Source of the DNA: Nitrospinaceae bacterium
GTDB lineage: Bacteria > Nitrospinota > Nitrospinia > Nitrospinales > Nitrospinaceae
Direction of reading: 5' to 3'
Length of the DNA stretch: 6,121 nucleotides
NCBI GenBank assembly: GCA_029261615.1
Contig: JAJDAX010000053.1
Coordinates: 1 to 6,121 of the forward strand
The position numbers were made by a program, and so were the translations under genes. Of this stretch, positions 5,801 to 6,121 are shown piece after piece. The notes under the pieces are model-generated. The model did no database searches and had not been told where the DNA came from. It worked only from the letters and a program-made list of their open reading frames with translations. Position 1 is the first letter of the stretch. Each line of letters starts with the position of its first letter.

Positions 5801-6121
5801 TCAGGGTTGTATCCGAACCGATCTTAAAATTTCCGCAGCCGTTTCCGGAGGTGTGGGATTGATGTAAAACCCGGTGCCCTGTTCGAAGCCGGCCATCTTG
5901 GTCAGCTTCGGCATCACCTCAATGTGCCAGTGGTAGATCGAATCGTAATCCCCGTTTATTGGGGACGTGTGAAATACCAGATTGTAGGGTGGAATCTTTA
6001 AAGCCACGCGAATTCTTAGAAGTACTTCCTTTAACAGGGTTGCAGCCTGCGCGTAGTGGTCGGGTGTGTCATTTTCAAAACGTGCCAGATGGTATTTGGG
6101 TAGTATCCAGGTTTCAAATGG
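5801..6121 (-). CDS. galT: GalT-family nucleotidyltransferase (HIT superfamily), C-terminal part; 5' end outside window
   Basis: This is the last 106 codons of a gene whose start lies beyond the window; the frame is open to the edge and ends in TGA at 5803-5801. The family transfers a nucleotidyl group to or from hexose-1-phosphates through a histidine intermediate. Visible marks, numbered from the first visible residue, are PFETWILPK (1-9), then FHTSP (50-54), the histidine cluster YHWHIE (63-68), and the tail AGFEQGTGFYINPTPPE (77-93). The HWH cluster matches the metal-binding C-terminal half of GalT proteins. The N-terminal HPH catalytic site is not in view. The stop is 1 bp from the glgA start, so the two are almost certainly co-transcribed. 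The tail also recalls plant ADP-glucose phosphorylase, so the true substrate may be ADP- or UDP-glucose rather than galactose-1-phosphate. The family is secure; the specificity is open. Confidence 0.88.
   Translation of the reverse strand, partial: PFETWILPKYHLARFENDTPDHYAQAATLLKEVLLRIRVALKIPPYNLVFHTSPINGDYDSIYHWHIEVMPKLTKMAGFEQGTGFYINPTPPETAAEILRSVRIQP

Noticed and set aside
5801..6007. GalT-like protein starting at the GTG codon at 6007
   Set aside because: The frame stays open to the window edge and encodes further family sequence (PFETWILPK), so the codon is an internal Val and the gene is a 5'-truncated view, not a short protein.

Overview
All recognisable genes in this window lie on the minus strand, so the biological reading order runs from high to low coordinates. 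The layout is galT-like (5' end outside the window), glgA, a soluble two-GAF sensor histidine kinase, a stand-alone CheY-like receiver, a deoxynucleoside kinase, a 206-bp gap holding a structured RNA-like segment and an intrinsic terminator, panB, and the start of panC (3' part outside the window). Gene spacing is tight, with no gene-free stretch longer than about 210 bp. There are no tRNA or rRNA genes, CRISPR arrays, insertion sequences or phage genes. This is ordinary chromosomal, housekeeping-type DNA.

The organism looks like a free-living Gram-negative-type bacterium of moderate GC. The kinase has the phrase HEIKNPLVSIGGFARRL and a GAF domain with an IGVGP segment, and the receiver ends in YVVKS. 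From memory these resemble paired kinase/receiver proteins of the former Deltaproteobacteria and of Nitrospinota. That assignment is inference from remembered sequence style, not from a search.

The high-coordinate half (about 2400-6121) is a carbohydrate-storage block. A GalT-family nucleotidyltransferase is followed after 1 bp by glycogen synthase, and 17 bp later by the kinase gene. The kinase and receiver probably form a phosphorelay co-transcribed with glycogen synthesis. The receiver has no output domain, so its target is not visible here.

The low-coordinate half (1-1917) is a cofactor and nucleotide block. A dNK-family kinase salvages deoxynucleosides. PanB and PanC make pantoate and then pantothenate for coenzyme A. 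panB and panC share one base (TGATG) and are probably translationally coupled.

The most interesting unexplained segment is the gap between the deoxynucleoside kinase and panB. On the minus strand it can form a long-range closing stem around three small hairpins, followed directly by a good intrinsic terminator. An extension of the closing stem would use the terminator's 5' arm. That is the architecture expected of a transcription-attenuating leader (riboswitch-like) for panBC. It could instead be a small RNA gene, or just the end of the upstream operon.
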